Notes: generated by a model not told the origin, from the letters alone. 64,000 bases of DNA from Pontibacter litorisediminis (GCF_029360645.1 NZ_JARDUA010000003.1:62001-126000), one strand, 5' to 3'; positions 1-8,428 are shown, counted from the first letter of the stretch. Translations and numbers: made by a program.

Positions 1-156
1 CACTTTTATTGCTCCTCCGGTGCCCCCAGTTAGTCAGGCTGCAGGCGCCGGCCCACTCTTCAAAGCCTTGTGGCTGCCTTAGTCAGAGGCAGCAAATAAG
101 ACCCTCGAAATCATGGGGCAAAATAACTGCATTACTATTACTGCTGCTTTACCGCA

Positions 157-176
157 ATGTTAAGCAAATGTTAAGC
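157..176 (+). promoter_or_regulatory. Pho-box-like tandem repeat upstream of TonB receptor
   Basis: The 9-mer ATGTTAAGC occurs twice (157-165 and 168-176) with an 11-bp period, so two TGTTAAG heptamers are separated by 4 bp. This matches the 7+4 layout of binding sites for OmpR/PhoB-family response regulators. It lies about 270 bp upstream of the receptor start. The geometry is seen in the sequence; the PhoB assignment is inference. Confidence 0.4.
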
Positions 177-407
177 TTTCAGTGGGTTCGCCTTTTTCAG
201 GAATTTGGTGGAAGCCCTGTAAATGAAGGTGTAAAACCCCGTGGTTTGGGCAAAGGCCGTGAAAACACTGGAAATCAGCTATACTTAATATTGAGGTAAT
301 ACTGTGGTAAAATATGCATAAAAGTGCAGTAACTGTTGCGTAACAAACCGCTGCGATACTTAACTGTAGCATAATCCCGCCTTAAACATCAGGTAAAGTA
401 GCCGCTC

Positions 408-415
408 TACTTTTG
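408..415 (+). promoter_or_regulatory. Bacteroidota -7 element (TACTTTTG)
   Basis: TACTTTTG fits the Bacteroidota consensus TAnnTTTG and lies 26 bp before the ATG of the TonB-dependent receptor at 442. No good -33 TTTG was found at standard spacing. Confidence 0.5.
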
Positions 416-441
416 CAGCGAGACTAAACAACAGTATTTCC

Positions 442-3234
442 ATGAAAGCTTTATTCACGTTTCTCACCATGCTGGCCGCCACCGTTTGCGGCTTTGCCCA
501 GCAAGGCACCTTAAAAGGCAAGGTCACAGACAAGCTAACCGGCGAAGAGGTTATCGGGGCGGTCGTCTTTATCAAAGGCACCCCTAAAGGCACTACCACC
601 GATTACGAGGGTAACTTCACGCTGCCCCTGGAGGCGGGCACCCACAACATTTCTGTTACTTTTCTCTCTTATAAGCCTTACGAGCAGGCCGTGCAGGTAA
701 CGGCGGGGCAGGTGAAGGAGCTGAACGTGCAGCTAGAGGAAAACACCACCCAGATACAGACAGTGGAGATAGTTGGTACCCGCCAGACCAATACCGAAAT
801 GGCTGTGCTGGAGAGCATACGCCAGAGCGAGGTAGTGGTGAGCGGTGTGGCCGGCGAGCAGATCGCCAAGTCGCTGGACCGTGACGCGGCGGCGGTAGTA
901 CGCCGCATACCAGGTGTAACCGTGATGAACGACCGCTACATCATGATTCGGGGCCTGAGCGAGCGTTATAATACCGTAATGCTGAATGACGCTTTGACGC
1001 CAAGCACCGAGCCGGACTCACGCGCCTTCTCCTTCGACATTCTTCCTACCAGCGTGCTGGACAGGATAATGGTATTCAAATCAGGTTCACCGGAGCTGCC
1101 CGGCGAGTTCGGGGGCGGGGTGATCAAAGTATACACGAAGAACTTCGCCAGCGAGAATACCACAAGCTTGGGTGTTTCAGGCGGCTACCGTGGCGGCACC
1201 ACGTTCAACACGATCCGCACACAGCAAGGCAGCAGCACCGATTTCCTGGGCTTTGACAATGGAAAAAGGGCTTTACCCGGTTCCTTCCCGTCGCACTTGG
1301 ACAATGTCAGTGGCGAGAGCCTGGTTAACGCAGCCAAGCAGCTCGACAGCGACTGGTCGATCAAGAGCAAACATGCCTTGCCGGACCTTCGCCTTTCCTT
1401 TGGTCTCACGCGCCGCTTCTTCCTCGGTAATACAGAGGCCAGCAACCTGACGGCGCTTTCTTACAGCAATACCAGCCAGCTAATTGAGGCGGAGCGGTAC
1501 CGCTACACCGCCTTTGATGAGCAGCAGCAGCGCAGCCCGCTGGAGTACAGGTACTTCGATACCGAGTCGAGCCAGAACACCCGCCTGGGCGTGATCAGCA
1601 ACTGGGCCTTCCGGCTAAATAATAACAACAAGATCGAGTTCCGGAACCTGTTCAACCAACTGGGCCAGTCGCAGGTGATTGAACGCGTAGGGCAGGAGCT
1701 GCAAGGCAAGGACGTAGACGTGCGAAACATCGCCCAACGCTACGAGAGCAGAACCATTTACTCCAGCCAGCTGCAGGGGACACATGATGCCGACAATGAG
1801 CGCACCACCTATACCTGGACGGCAGGCTATAACTACACCAATCGTAACGAGCCGAACTACAAGCGCGTCAGGTCGCAGCGTAACATTGGGAGCGAGGAGC
1901 CTTTCCGCTGGGTGATCCCTTATGCCGCCAACACCTTTGATGCAGGCCGCTTCTATTCTCAGATGCACGAGAACACGGTAATGGCAAGCGGGCAGGTAGA
2001 GCACAGCTTTGCAGGCAAGGACACACTTTCAGAAGCCAAGCCGAAGCTAAGAGCCGGTTTTTATGCCGAAAACAAAGCCAGGTCTTTTGATGCCCGCTGG
2101 ATGTCTTACACGGCTTCTGACCCATCACAGCTCAATGAAAGGTTGTTGACGCTGCCACTGGCAGAGCTTTTCCGCCCGGAGAACATCAGCCAGTCTGGCT
2201 TCAGGCTACGGGAAGGCACGAACCCGACGGACAAGTATGATGCCTCTGGCCTGTTGGTAGCAGGTTATGTGGGCGGTAACCTGCCGGTAAACGATAAGTT
2301 GAATCTGTCAGGCGGTGTGCGGGTAGAGCATAACAAACAGCAACTCACCTCCTCGCAGTATGGTGGTGCCAAGCTGGAGGTGAACAACCCGATCACCAGC
2401 GTGCTGCCTTCCCTGAACGCCACCTACAACTTTAACGAGCGGTCGCTGGTGAGAGGCGGGTACAGCCTGAGCGTGAACCGCCCCGAGTTCAGAGAGCTGG
2501 CACCGTTTGCTTACTACGATTTCCAGCTGAACGCCGAGATACAGGGTAACAAGGACCTGACCACGGCCACCATTCACAACGCGGACCTGCGTTACGAATT
2601 CTACCCGAACCCGACCGAGATACTTTCTGTGGGTGTATTCTACAAGTACTTTAAGAACCCGATCGAGATCTACAGCCTGCCAACTTCTGGCAACCCGATC
2701 TACAGGCCAGGTAACGCCGCCAATGCGCAGAGTTACGGTATCGAGACAGAGATCCGGAAGTCGTTCCTGAACCTGTCCAACAGCAGCTTTATCCAGAACC
2801 TGAGCCTGGTGCTCAATGCTTCCCTTATTGAAAGCAAGGTAGACCTGGGCGAGCAGTCGGAAGGGCAGGAGCGAAACAGGGCCATGTACGGCCAGTCGCC
2901 TTTCATTGTGAACACCGGCCTTTACTATCAGGATGATGAGCGGAACCTGCAGGTGAACCTGCTCTACAACGTGATCGGCAAGCGCATCTTCACGGTAGGC
3001 GACGACCAGGCGCCAACGGTGTACGAGATGCCACGCAACGTGCTCGATCTGTCAGTGACCAAGGCCCTGGGCCAGCATTTTGAGCTGAAAGCCGGCGTGC
3101 AGGACATCCTGAACCAGCAGGAAAGGCTTATCCAGGACTCTAACCGCGACGCCAAGGTCGACGGCACAGACGAGGACTTTATCAAGTTCAGGCGCGGTAG
3201 CTACACCACGCTCGGTGTCAACTACAAATTCTAA
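442..3234 (+). CDS. TonB-dependent outer-membrane receptor with carboxypeptidase-like N-terminal domain
   Basis: A 930-residue protein with a signal peptide (residues 1-20, ending CGFAQ). A CarboxypepD_reg-like beta-sandwich follows (about 22-100), then a plug domain (about 125-235, with VVRRIPGVTVMNDRY and a GEFGGG turn), then a long C-terminal beta-barrel ending in Phe (YTTLGVNYKF). Such receptors take up a ligand through the outer membrane using TonB/ExbB/ExbD energy. The domain order is not that of SusC, since there is no SusC signature and the downstream partner is not SusD. It is followed after 50 bp by a beta-helix lipoprotein, so the two are probably co-transcribed and may form a receptor/surface-protein pair. 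The Pho-box-like repeat upstream suggests phosphate-responsive expression (inference). The substrate cannot be told from the sequence. Confidence 0.92.
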   Translation: MKALFTFLTMLAATVCGFAQQGTLKGKVTDKLTGEEVIGAVVFIKGTPKGTTTDYEGNFTLPLEAGTHNISVTFLSYKPYEQAVQVTAGQVKELNVQLEENTTQIQTVEIVGTRQTNTEMAVLESIRQSEVVVSGVAGEQIAKSLDRDAAAVVRRIPGVTVMNDRYIMIRGLSERYNTVMLNDALTPSTEPDSRAFSFDILPTSVLDRIMVFKSGSPELPGEFGGGVIKVYTKNFASENTTSLGVSGGYRGGTTFNTIRTQQGSSTDFLGFDNGKRALPGSFPSHLDNVSGESLVNAAKQLDSDWSIKSKHALPDLRLSFGLTRRFFLGNTEASNLTALSYSNTSQLIEAERYRYTAFDEQQQRSPLEYRYFDTESSQNTRLGVISNWAFRLNNNNKIEFRNLFNQLGQSQVIERVGQELQGKDVDVRNIAQRYESRTIYSSQLQGTHDADNERTTYTWTAGYNYTNRNEPNYKRVRSQRNIGSEEPFRWVIPYAANTFDAGRFYSQMHENTVMASGQVEHSFAGKDTLSEAKPKLRAGFYAENKARSFDARWMSYTASDPSQLNERLLTLPLAELFRPENISQSGFRLREGTNPTDKYDASGLLVAGYVGGNLPVNDKLNLSGGVRVEHNKQQLTSSQYGGAKLEVNNPITSVLPSLNATYNFNERSLVRGGYSLSVNRPEFRELAPFAYYDFQLNAEIQGNKDLTTATIHNADLRYEFYPNPTEILSVGVFYKYFKNPIEIYSLPTSGNPIYRPGNAANAQSYGIETEIRKSFLNLSNSSFIQNLSLVLNASLIESKVDLGEQSEGQERNRAMYGQSPFIVNTGLYYQDDERNLQVNLLYNVIGKRIFTVGDDQAPTVYEMPRNVLDLSVTKALGQHFELKAGVQDILNQQERLIQDSNRDAKVDGTDEDFIKFRRGSYTTLGVNYKF

Positions 3235-3284
3235 CAAAGTATAAAACGCAATCCATAACCTTTCAACCCAAACCTTTATTAACA

Positions 3285-4616
3285 ATGAAAAAACTCAGCA
3301 CATTCTTACTGCTCGCTTTACTTGGTGTTGCCAACGTATCCTGCGACGATGACAACGGTTCTACACCGGCTCCAATCGATCAGTCAACGGAAGTTGTGGA
3401 ACTGAGCGGTGCTATCACTTCTGACATGACGCTTAAGGCTGATAAGAAATATTTGCTGAAAGGCTTTATTTATGTACAGGCCCCCGCAAAACTGACGATT
3501 GAGCCAGGTACCATCATAAAAGGTGATAAAACAACGAAAGGGTCTTTGATCATTGAGCGCGGTGCGCAGATCATCGCCCGCGGTACGGCGGATAAGCCGA
3601 TCGTCTTTACATCTAACCAAGAAAAAGGCTCGCGCGCTGCCGGGGACTGGGGCGGGTTGATCATACTTGGTAAAGCTCCTGTAAACCTTGGCAGCAATGC
3701 AGCCATTGAAGGCGGCGTGGACAGAATGTATGGCGGAGACCAGGCTGCCGATAACTCGGGCGTGCTGAAGTATGTGCGCGTTGAGTTTGCCGGGATCGCA
3801 TATCAGCCAGACAACGAGATCAACGGGATCACGTTCGGGGGCGTAGGAAGCGGCACGGAGGTGGATTATGTGCAGGTGTCTTACAGCGGTGACGACTCTT
3901 TTGAGTGGTTCGGCGGTACAGTAAACGCAAAGCACCTGATCGCCTACAAAACGGTAGACGATATGTTTGATACCGACAACGGCTACGCAGGCACGATCCA
4001 ATTCGCAGTAGGTATCAGCGATCCTAGCGTGGCTGACGTATCTAAGTCCAACGGTTTTGAGTCTGATAACAACAAGGCCGGCGATACAGCTACTCCTAAC
4101 ACCACTGCCAGATTTTCTAACGTGAGCCTGTTCGGGCCACTGGCTACAGCAAGCACAACTGCCAACTCTAACTACGGTAGCGGCATCCACTTCAAGAAGA
4201 ACACCAAAATATCTGTTTACAACTCTGTGATAGCCGGTTGGCCAACAGGCATTTACCTGGACGGGTCTGCCGTGGAGGGTGGTGCTACAAACAACGAGCT
4301 GAACTTTAAGAACAACTATGTGGTAGCGTCGGCTACTCCTCTGAAAGTTGCCTCCGGAAGCAGCTTCAACATCCAAAACTGGTTTGACACAAACAGCAAC
4401 ATGCTGAGAGCAGCCAACACAGACGTGAAGGTGGAGAACTCCTACAAGCAGAACGGCGCTCCAACCCTGCTGCCAGGTTCTGGCTCAGAGCTGCTCTCCG
4501 GTGCCTCCTTCACGAACCTGAGCGGATTTGAGCAGGTGCAGTACGTAGGAGCCTTCGGCACGACCGACTGGACTGCAGGCTGGGCAAACTTCGACCCGCA
4601 GAACACCGATTACTAA
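3285..4616 (+). CDS. Secreted lipoprotein with right-handed beta-helix-like repeats
   Basis: A 443-residue protein. The N-terminus (MKKLSTFLLLALLGVANVSC) is a lipoprotein signal with the lipobox Cys at residue 20, followed by an acidic DDDNGS stretch typical of Bacteroidota surface lipoproteins. The body has evenly spaced short beta-strands (LTIEPGTIIKG, LIIERGAQIIARG, GGLIILGKAPVN, FSNVSLFGP, ISVYNSVIAGWPTGIYLDG), the pattern of a parallel beta-helix. Databases often call this family simply hypothetical, or mislabel it multidrug transporter. It is the downstream partner of the TonB receptor and is followed by a strong terminator, making a two-gene unit. The ligand is unknown. Confidence 0.8.
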   Translation: MKKLSTFLLLALLGVANVSCDDDNGSTPAPIDQSTEVVELSGAITSDMTLKADKKYLLKGFIYVQAPAKLTIEPGTIIKGDKTTKGSLIIERGAQIIARGTADKPIVFTSNQEKGSRAAGDWGGLIILGKAPVNLGSNAAIEGGVDRMYGGDQAADNSGVLKYVRVEFAGIAYQPDNEINGITFGGVGSGTEVDYVQVSYSGDDSFEWFGGTVNAKHLIAYKTVDDMFDTDNGYAGTIQFAVGISDPSVADVSKSNGFESDNNKAGDTATPNTTARFSNVSLFGPLATASTTANSNYGSGIHFKKNTKISVYNSVIAGWPTGIYLDGSAVEGGATNNELNFKNNYVVASATPLKVASGSSFNIQNWFDTNSNMLRAANTDVKVENSYKQNGAPTLLPGSGSELLSGASFTNLSGFEQVQYVGAFGTTDWTAGWANFDPQNTDY

Positions 4617-4700
4617 CAAGACTGAAGTTACTGGTTGTGCATGTGTTGGTGAGAAGCATCGTGGCAACCAGAAGCAGACGGCTTAGTCTCCCGCTCTGCG

Positions 4701-4730
4701 AAAACCCGCCGAAAGGCGGGTTTTTTGTTT
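4701..4730 (+). terminator. Rho-independent terminator after the receptor/lipoprotein unit
   Basis: Stem AAAACCCGCC/GGCGGGTTTT with a GAAA tetraloop, then a T-run at 4721-4726. Confidence 0.9.
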
Positions 4731-4734
4731 TGCC

Positions 4735-4929
4735 CTAAAAGGTAGAGGTAGGCGCATCGCCGCCGCAGGAGCGCAGCAGCAGAAAGGCTACCACCACAAT
4801 GGTTATTAGTGCTACCACGCCCAGGCAGCCGCAGCCGCCCTTGCCGCCAGTTCTGCCCCCGCCGCCAGTTCTGCCCCCGCCGCCCAGCAGTTTCCGCAGG
4901 AAGTATAGTTTCAGTAGTCCTCTCCACAT
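4735..4929 (-). CDS. Small glycine-rich single-pass membrane protein
   Basis: A 64-residue ORF: a basic N-terminus (MWRGLLKLYFLRKLL), two GGGGRTG repeats, a GCGCLG stretch, a strong transmembrane helix (VVALITIVVVAFLLL) and a short polar tail. The repeat is an exact 18-bp tandem duplication at 4843-4878. A TACTTTTG element (4937-4944, minus strand) lies only 7 bp before the ATG, which supports real and possibly leaderless expression. Family unknown. The GCGCLG-plus-helix design resembles other tiny Bacteroidota membrane peptides, but no function can be given. Confidence 0.55.
   Translation of the reverse strand: MWRGLLKLYFLRKLLGGGGRTGGGGRTGGKGGCGCLGVVALITIVVVAFLLLRSCGGDAPTSTF
4843..4878. repeat. 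18-bp tandem duplication inside the Gly-rich small gene
   Basis: Two exact copies of an 18-bp unit beginning GCCGCCAGTTCTG (4843-4860 and 4861-4878), with a partial third. On the minus strand it encodes the repeated GGGGRTG motif. Confidence 0.85.
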
Positions 4930-4936
4930 GTTCTTA

Positions 4937-4944
4937 CAAAAGTA
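4937..4944 (-). promoter_or_regulatory. -7 element (TACTTTTG, minus strand)
   Basis: Reads TATACTTTTG on the minus strand, 7 bp upstream of the ATG at 4929. The transcript would have almost no 5' leader. Confidence 0.4.
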
Positions 4945-4953
4945 TAAATGTTA

Positions 4954-4991
4954 AAAACCTCCCGCTGCAGCAGGGTGCAACGGGAGGTTTT
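4954..4991 (-). terminator. Terminator after MoxR gene
   Basis: Inverted repeat AAAACCTCCCG (4954-4964) / CGGGAGGTTTT (4981-4991). On the minus strand it is followed by a T-run, matching the end of the MoxR gene. Confidence 0.75.
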
Positions 4992-5029
4992 GGTACGGGA
5001 GAGGCCTAGCCAGTGTTATGGATGCTCCT

Positions 5030-5989
5030 CTAGCTGATCGGCACCTTCCGAAGTATAGACTCAATAAAGTCCTTGGTGCGGATGCCGTCGGCCTCAGCCT
5101 CGTAGTTTAGGATGATACGGTGGTTCATCACATCGTAAGCCACCTCCTTTATGTCCTCGGGCAGCACGTAATCGCGGTTATCGAAGTAAGCAACGGCCTT
5201 GGCGGCACGGTTCAGGGCAATGCTTGCCCTTGGCGAAACCCCAAACTGAATGTAGGGCGCAAACTCCAGCAGGTCGTAGTCGGCGGGGCGGCGGGAGGCA
5301 AACACCAGCTCTATGATGTACCGCTCCAGCGTCTCGGAGATCTGCACCTGGTTTATCTCGTTGCGGATGGCGAAAATGTCTTCCTTGGAGAGCACCTTGG
5401 CTACCGTGTCGGTAAAGCTCATGTTGGCCATGCGGCGCATGATTTCCAGCTCGTCTTCCTTTTTAGGGTAATCGATGTATACCTTCATCATGAAGCGGTC
5501 TACCTGCGCCTCAGGCAGCGGGTAAGTACCCTCGTGCTCCACGGGGTTCTGGGTGGCCAGCACCAGGAAGGGCAGGTCCAGCCTGTAAGTCGTCTCGCCA
5601 ATGGTTACCTGTTTCTCCTGCATGGCCTCCAGCAGCGCCGACTGTACCTTGGCAGGGGAGCGGTTCACCTCGTCGGCAAGTATAAGGTTGGCAAAGATCG
5701 GCCCCTTCTTCACCTCGAAAACAGAGGCGTTCTGGTTGTAGATCATGGTGCCGATAAGGTCCGAGGGAAGCAGGTCGGGGGTAAATTGGATGCGCTGGAA
5801 GTCGAGGTGCAGCGCCTTGGACAGGGAGTTGATGGTAAGTGTTTTAGCCAGCCCGGGCACGCCCTCCAGCAGAATATGGCCGCCGGTGAAAAGGCCGATC
5901 AGCAGGCGGTTCACCATATAGGATTGGCCCACCACCACCTTGCTTACCTCGCTTAAGACCTGTTTTATTTTTAGTTGATATGCGTTCAC
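5030..5989 (-). CDS. MoxR-family AAA+ ATPase
   Basis: A 319-residue protein with Walker A GVPGLAKT (43-50), Walker B LILADEVNR, sensor-1 LATQNP and a C-terminal lid. Length and motif order are those of MoxR ATPases, cytosolic chaperone-like enzymes that mature or insert partner proteins, usually von Willebrand A-domain proteins. In Bacteroidota moxR normally heads a cluster with DUF58 and BatA/BatB genes. Here no such genes flank it: the next gene downstream is a small membrane peptide and upstream is an unrelated acidic protein. Its partners must therefore lie elsewhere. A 14-bp palindrome at 6038-6051 lies just upstream of the start. Confidence 0.95.
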   Translation of the reverse strand: MNAYQLKIKQVLSEVSKVVVGQSYMVNRLLIGLFTGGHILLEGVPGLAKTLTINSLSKALHLDFQRIQFTPDLLPSDLIGTMIYNQNASVFEVKKGPIFANLILADEVNRSPAKVQSALLEAMQEKQVTIGETTYRLDLPFLVLATQNPVEHEGTYPLPEAQVDRFMMKVYIDYPKKEDELEIMRRMANMSFTDTVAKVLSKEDIFAIRNEINQVQISETLERYIIELVFASRRPADYDLLEFAPYIQFGVSPRASIALNRAAKAVAYFDNRDYVLPEDIKEVAYDVMNHRIILNYEAEADGIRTKDFIESILRKVPIS

Positions 5990-6037
5990 GTCTTCAAAAT
6001 AAGTAGAAACGCCTCACTTTCTGCAGTTGCGGCAGTG

Positions 6038-6051
6038 TTTAGGCGCCTAAA
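6038..6051. promoter_or_regulatory. 14-bp perfect palindrome upstream of MoxR
   Basis: TTTAGGCGCCTAAA is a perfect palindrome 49 bp before the MoxR start codon. A related core (AAGGCGCCTAA) is found at 46302-46312 upstream of the DEAD-box helicase. Possible operator; function unknown. Confidence 0.3.
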
Positions 6052-6183
6052 TATAGCGATAATACGTTTGTGGTGCCAGTATATTGCCCGCCGGAGCACA
6101 AAACAAAAGGCACCCGTGCGGGCGTGGTCAGAAGGTAGGGGCGTGCCTGTCAGGCAGGTTCGCTGCTGTGAGAGGCAGGCATA

Positions 6184-6220
6184 AAAAAGCCTGGGCTGCC
6201 AAAAGAGCAGCCCAGGCTTT
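6184..6220 (-). terminator. Terminator after acidic protein gene
   Basis: Stem AAAGCCTGGGCTGC (6186-6199) / GCAGCCCAGGCTTT (6207-6220), with a T-run on the minus strand, 23 bp past the stop of the gene at 6243. Confidence 0.9.
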
Positions 6221-6242
6221 GCAGTTAAATTTTACCAACGGG

Positions 6243-6632
6243 CTAGGCCGTCAGGTATAACTCGCCCTCGTAACCATGCGCGCGCTGGTTTTTAAAGCGG
6301 GCAATATCGGTTTGCATATTGTCATAGATCTCCTGAATCTCCTCCGAGTCCTGCGCCAGGGGCTTGATGTGCTCGCTCAGGAGCTTGGCCGCCAGCGGGT
6401 AGAATTTAGAGTCATCCGTGTTTTTGGCGTTCACCTTAAACGAGCTAACGGCGCTTTCCAGCTTTTTCAGGGCAGGGTACTGGCTTTTGTACTCCTGAAT
6501 GGTGTCGCGGAGCTTCTCCCGTATCATCAGGTATAAATCCTCCTCAAACGTCATTCCGAAGTCATCATCCTCATCCTCATCGTCGAAATCGTTATAGGCG
6601 AAGTCGTCATCGTAGTCAAAATCGTCTCTCAT
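6243..6632 (-). CDS. Hypothetical acidic cytosolic protein
   Basis: A 129-residue protein with a very acidic N-terminal 30 residues (repeated D/E/F: DDFDYDDDFAYNDFDDEDEDDD), then a mostly helical domain with amphipathic heptads (YLMIREKLRDTIQEYKS, KLLSEHIKPLAQ, EEIQEIYDNMQTDIARF). No signal peptide or membrane helix. Family not recognised. It has its own terminator and no clear operon partner. The acidic tail suggests interaction with a basic partner, which is speculation. Confidence 0.7.
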   Translation of the reverse strand: MRDDFDYDDDFAYNDFDDEDEDDDFGMTFEEDLYLMIREKLRDTIQEYKSQYPALKKLESAVSSFKVNAKNTDDSKFYPLAAKLLSEHIKPLAQDSEEIQEIYDNMQTDIARFKNQRAHGYEGELYLTA

Positions 6633-6952
6633 GGCTGATAATCAGGTTGCTTTTTAGTTGTTACGGGTTAAAACTCTGTTTGTGTCAGGCCGCTGCTACT
6701 TTTTGCCCGCCTTTTTAGGAGTGGGGACGGGGCGGTTTGCTAAGGCAGCACACAAAGCAAAGTGCATAATTAGTACTTCGTGCCTTTATTTGCAATGCCT
6801 ACGGATGCACTTTTAGCCGTGTTGCCAAACTTTTACTTATACTTTGCCAGCCTTGCAGCAGGCGGCGGCGGTTGCGCAGCGGGAAACTGCCTGAAAGCAG
6901 CAGGAGCCGCTGTTTTGGCAGCGGCTCCCGTTATACTTTGTGCTTTAGCAGC
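6633..6952. other. Intergenic region
   Basis: About 320 bp between two minus-strand genes. It holds the leader of the acidic-protein gene and a GC-rich hairpin at 6903-6928. Nothing else recognised. Confidence 0.5.
6903..6928 (-). terminator. Hairpin after hypothetical gene, likely terminator
   Basis: Stem GGAGCCGCTG/CAGCGGCTCC, located 25 bp past the stop of the gene at 6953. It lacks a clean T-run on the minus strand, so this is a weak call. Confidence 0.5.
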
Positions 6953-8071
6953 TTAGGAAAACTTGCGCTCTATCAGGCGCAGCAGCTTGTGTACGTGGTC
7001 CTGCTTTTTGCTCCAGTCGTACTTGCTGGCCAGGGTGCCGGTCACGTATTGCATCGCCGATTCCGCATCGTTAAAATTATCCAGCGTCTGGATGGTCTGG
7101 TAGTAGCTCAGGTTATCGCCGTCGAACAGCTCGTTGATAAAGCTGAAGCGCTGGTTGATTGAGATCGAGTTTTTCAGTGAGTCGATCTTGCGGTTGCTGT
7201 GCGCATCGGCCAGCGACGACGGTGCCGCCTTGCGGAAGTTGTCGTTCAGGGTTGGGCGCACGTTGGCTGCCGCCTCCTCCAGCTCGTCGTCCTCGTCTTT
7301 GTACATAGCCGGGCGCGCCACAGGGGCGGCGGCAGCCTCTCGCTGGGCTGTGTGTATGGGGGCCACCACGTCCTTCTCCTGCACAGGGGCGGCGGGAGCT
7401 GGTTTGGCCGCCGGGCGATCCGGCTTGTCCAGGAATGATGGCGCCTTGGCCTGCTCCGTGATTTCGGCCTCGGTGATTGGCAGCAGCGCGTTAAACTGCT
7501 CCACCAGTTGGTGCAGCGGCATGCGCATCTCCTGGTTAGCGTTCACATAGAGCTTAAAGCGGCTCAGGATATACTCGCGGTCCCGGCTGCTTGGCGAGAG
7601 CGTATCTACGAAACCTGCAAAAAGGCGTTTGTCAATGTCAATGTACTTCAGGTTTTCCTGCAGCTTGGGCAGCGTGATCTCTTCCTGTATGCGCAGGAAC
7701 TTCTCCTCGAAAGTGGGAACCGGGGCCAGCACCACCAAAAACGTGTCGTAGATGGCCTTCTGCAGCAGGGGCTCAAAGGCGTTGCGCTTCATCAGGATCT
7801 TGCGCGAGAGCACGTTCATAAAGTTCACCAGGGCTTCTTTTACCTCCTCGTGCTCATAATCAAAGTAGGGGCTGCGCAGGTTGGCCATCTCGTGGTGCCA
7901 CTTCAGCAGCAGCTCTTTAATCACGAACAGGTTAACTTGCTTGATGGGCGTGAAACTGATCAGCTGCGGGCCGTTCAGGGTGTCGTGAGAGGCAAAGTGA
8001 CGGTCGCAAAGCAGATTTGCCAGCTCTTTGCTGTACCGTTCCAGGCGTAATTGATTATATTTGTCTTCCAT
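6953..8071 (-). CDS. Conserved hypothetical protein, helical, with proline/alanine-rich linker
   Basis: A 372-residue cytosolic protein with no signal or membrane helix. An N-terminal helical domain (about 1-190) is followed by a Pro/Ala-rich linker (about 205-255, PDRPAAKPAPAAPVQEKD) and a C-terminal helical domain (about 275-372) ending LLRLIERKFS. The length and two-domain layout suggest a Bacteroidota-specific protein. I do not recognise a family and no catalytic motif stands out. It is divergent from the ferredoxin gene, whose start lies 33 bp away. Confidence 0.75.
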   Translation of the reverse strand: MEDKYNQLRLERYSKELANLLCDRHFASHDTLNGPQLISFTPIKQVNLFVIKELLLKWHHEMANLRSPYFDYEHEEVKEALVNFMNVLSRKILMKRNAFEPLLQKAIYDTFLVVLAPVPTFEEKFLRIQEEITLPKLQENLKYIDIDKRLFAGFVDTLSPSSRDREYILSRFKLYVNANQEMRMPLHQLVEQFNALLPITEAEITEQAKAPSFLDKPDRPAAKPAPAAPVQEKDVVAPIHTAQREAAAAPVARPAMYKDEDDELEEAAANVRPTLNDNFRKAAPSSLADAHSNRKIDSLKNSISINQRFSFINELFDGDNLSYYQTIQTLDNFNDAESAMQYVTGTLASKYDWSKKQDHVHKLLRLIERKFS

Positions 8072-8104
8072 TGCTGTCGCTTTCTCCTGTAAAGTTATAA
8101 AATT

Positions 8105-8428
8105 ATGCCGAAGTTAAAGGTGCAAAACCTTGCGAACCTTGAGGTAACGGTGGCCGAGGGGCAAACGCTGCTGAAGGCGCTGCAGGCTGTAGGCACCGAC
8201 TGGATGCACGCCTGCGGGGGGAAAGGCCGCTGCACCACCTGCCGCATTATTGTGTTGCAGGGGATGGAGCACACCGGGCCGCTTACGGCTGCCGAAATCC
8301 GCTACCGCGACAGGGGCCGCCTAAAGGATAACGAACGGCTGACCTGCCAATGTACATTGCCCGGCGGCGAAATTATCGGGAAAGTGCCCGAGCAAACCAA
8401 GCTGCCGCACATGAGCTATAGTAGTTAG
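8105..8428 (+). CDS. 2Fe-2S ferredoxin (plant/vertebrate type)
   Basis: A 107-residue electron carrier. The cluster ligands are Cys37, Cys43 and Cys46 (ACGGKGRCTTC) with the fourth at Cys81 (RLTCQC), as expected for a beta-grasp 2Fe-2S fold. No partner reductase is adjacent, so the electron donor and acceptor cannot be named. It is divergent from the helical hypothetical gene, with only about 33 bp between starts. A short hairpin (8481-8500) follows. Confidence 0.92.
   Translation: MPKLKVQNLANLEVTVAEGQTLLKALQAVGTDWMHACGGKGRCTTCRIIVLQGMEHTGPLTAAEIRYRDRGRLKDNERLTCQCTLPGGEIIGKVPEQTKLPHMSYSS

Larger units (their letters stand above)
1..441. other. Upstream non-coding region
   Basis: No convincing complete gene lies here. 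A frame open from base 2 to a TAG near base 82 could be the tail of an upstream gene, but it is too short to assign. The rest holds the 11-bp-period repeat at 157-176 and a -7-like element at 408-415, consistent with a long regulated leader for the receptor gene. Confidence 0.5.

Noticed and set aside
9-299. A 96-codon ORF at the window start
   Set aside because: Starts with TTG, has no protein-like character and overlaps the Pho-box-like regulatory repeat.
3384-4376. A 330-codon minus-strand ORF opposite the beta-helix lipoprotein gene
   Set aside because: Antisense shadow of a well-supported lipoprotein gene; composition is unlike a protein.
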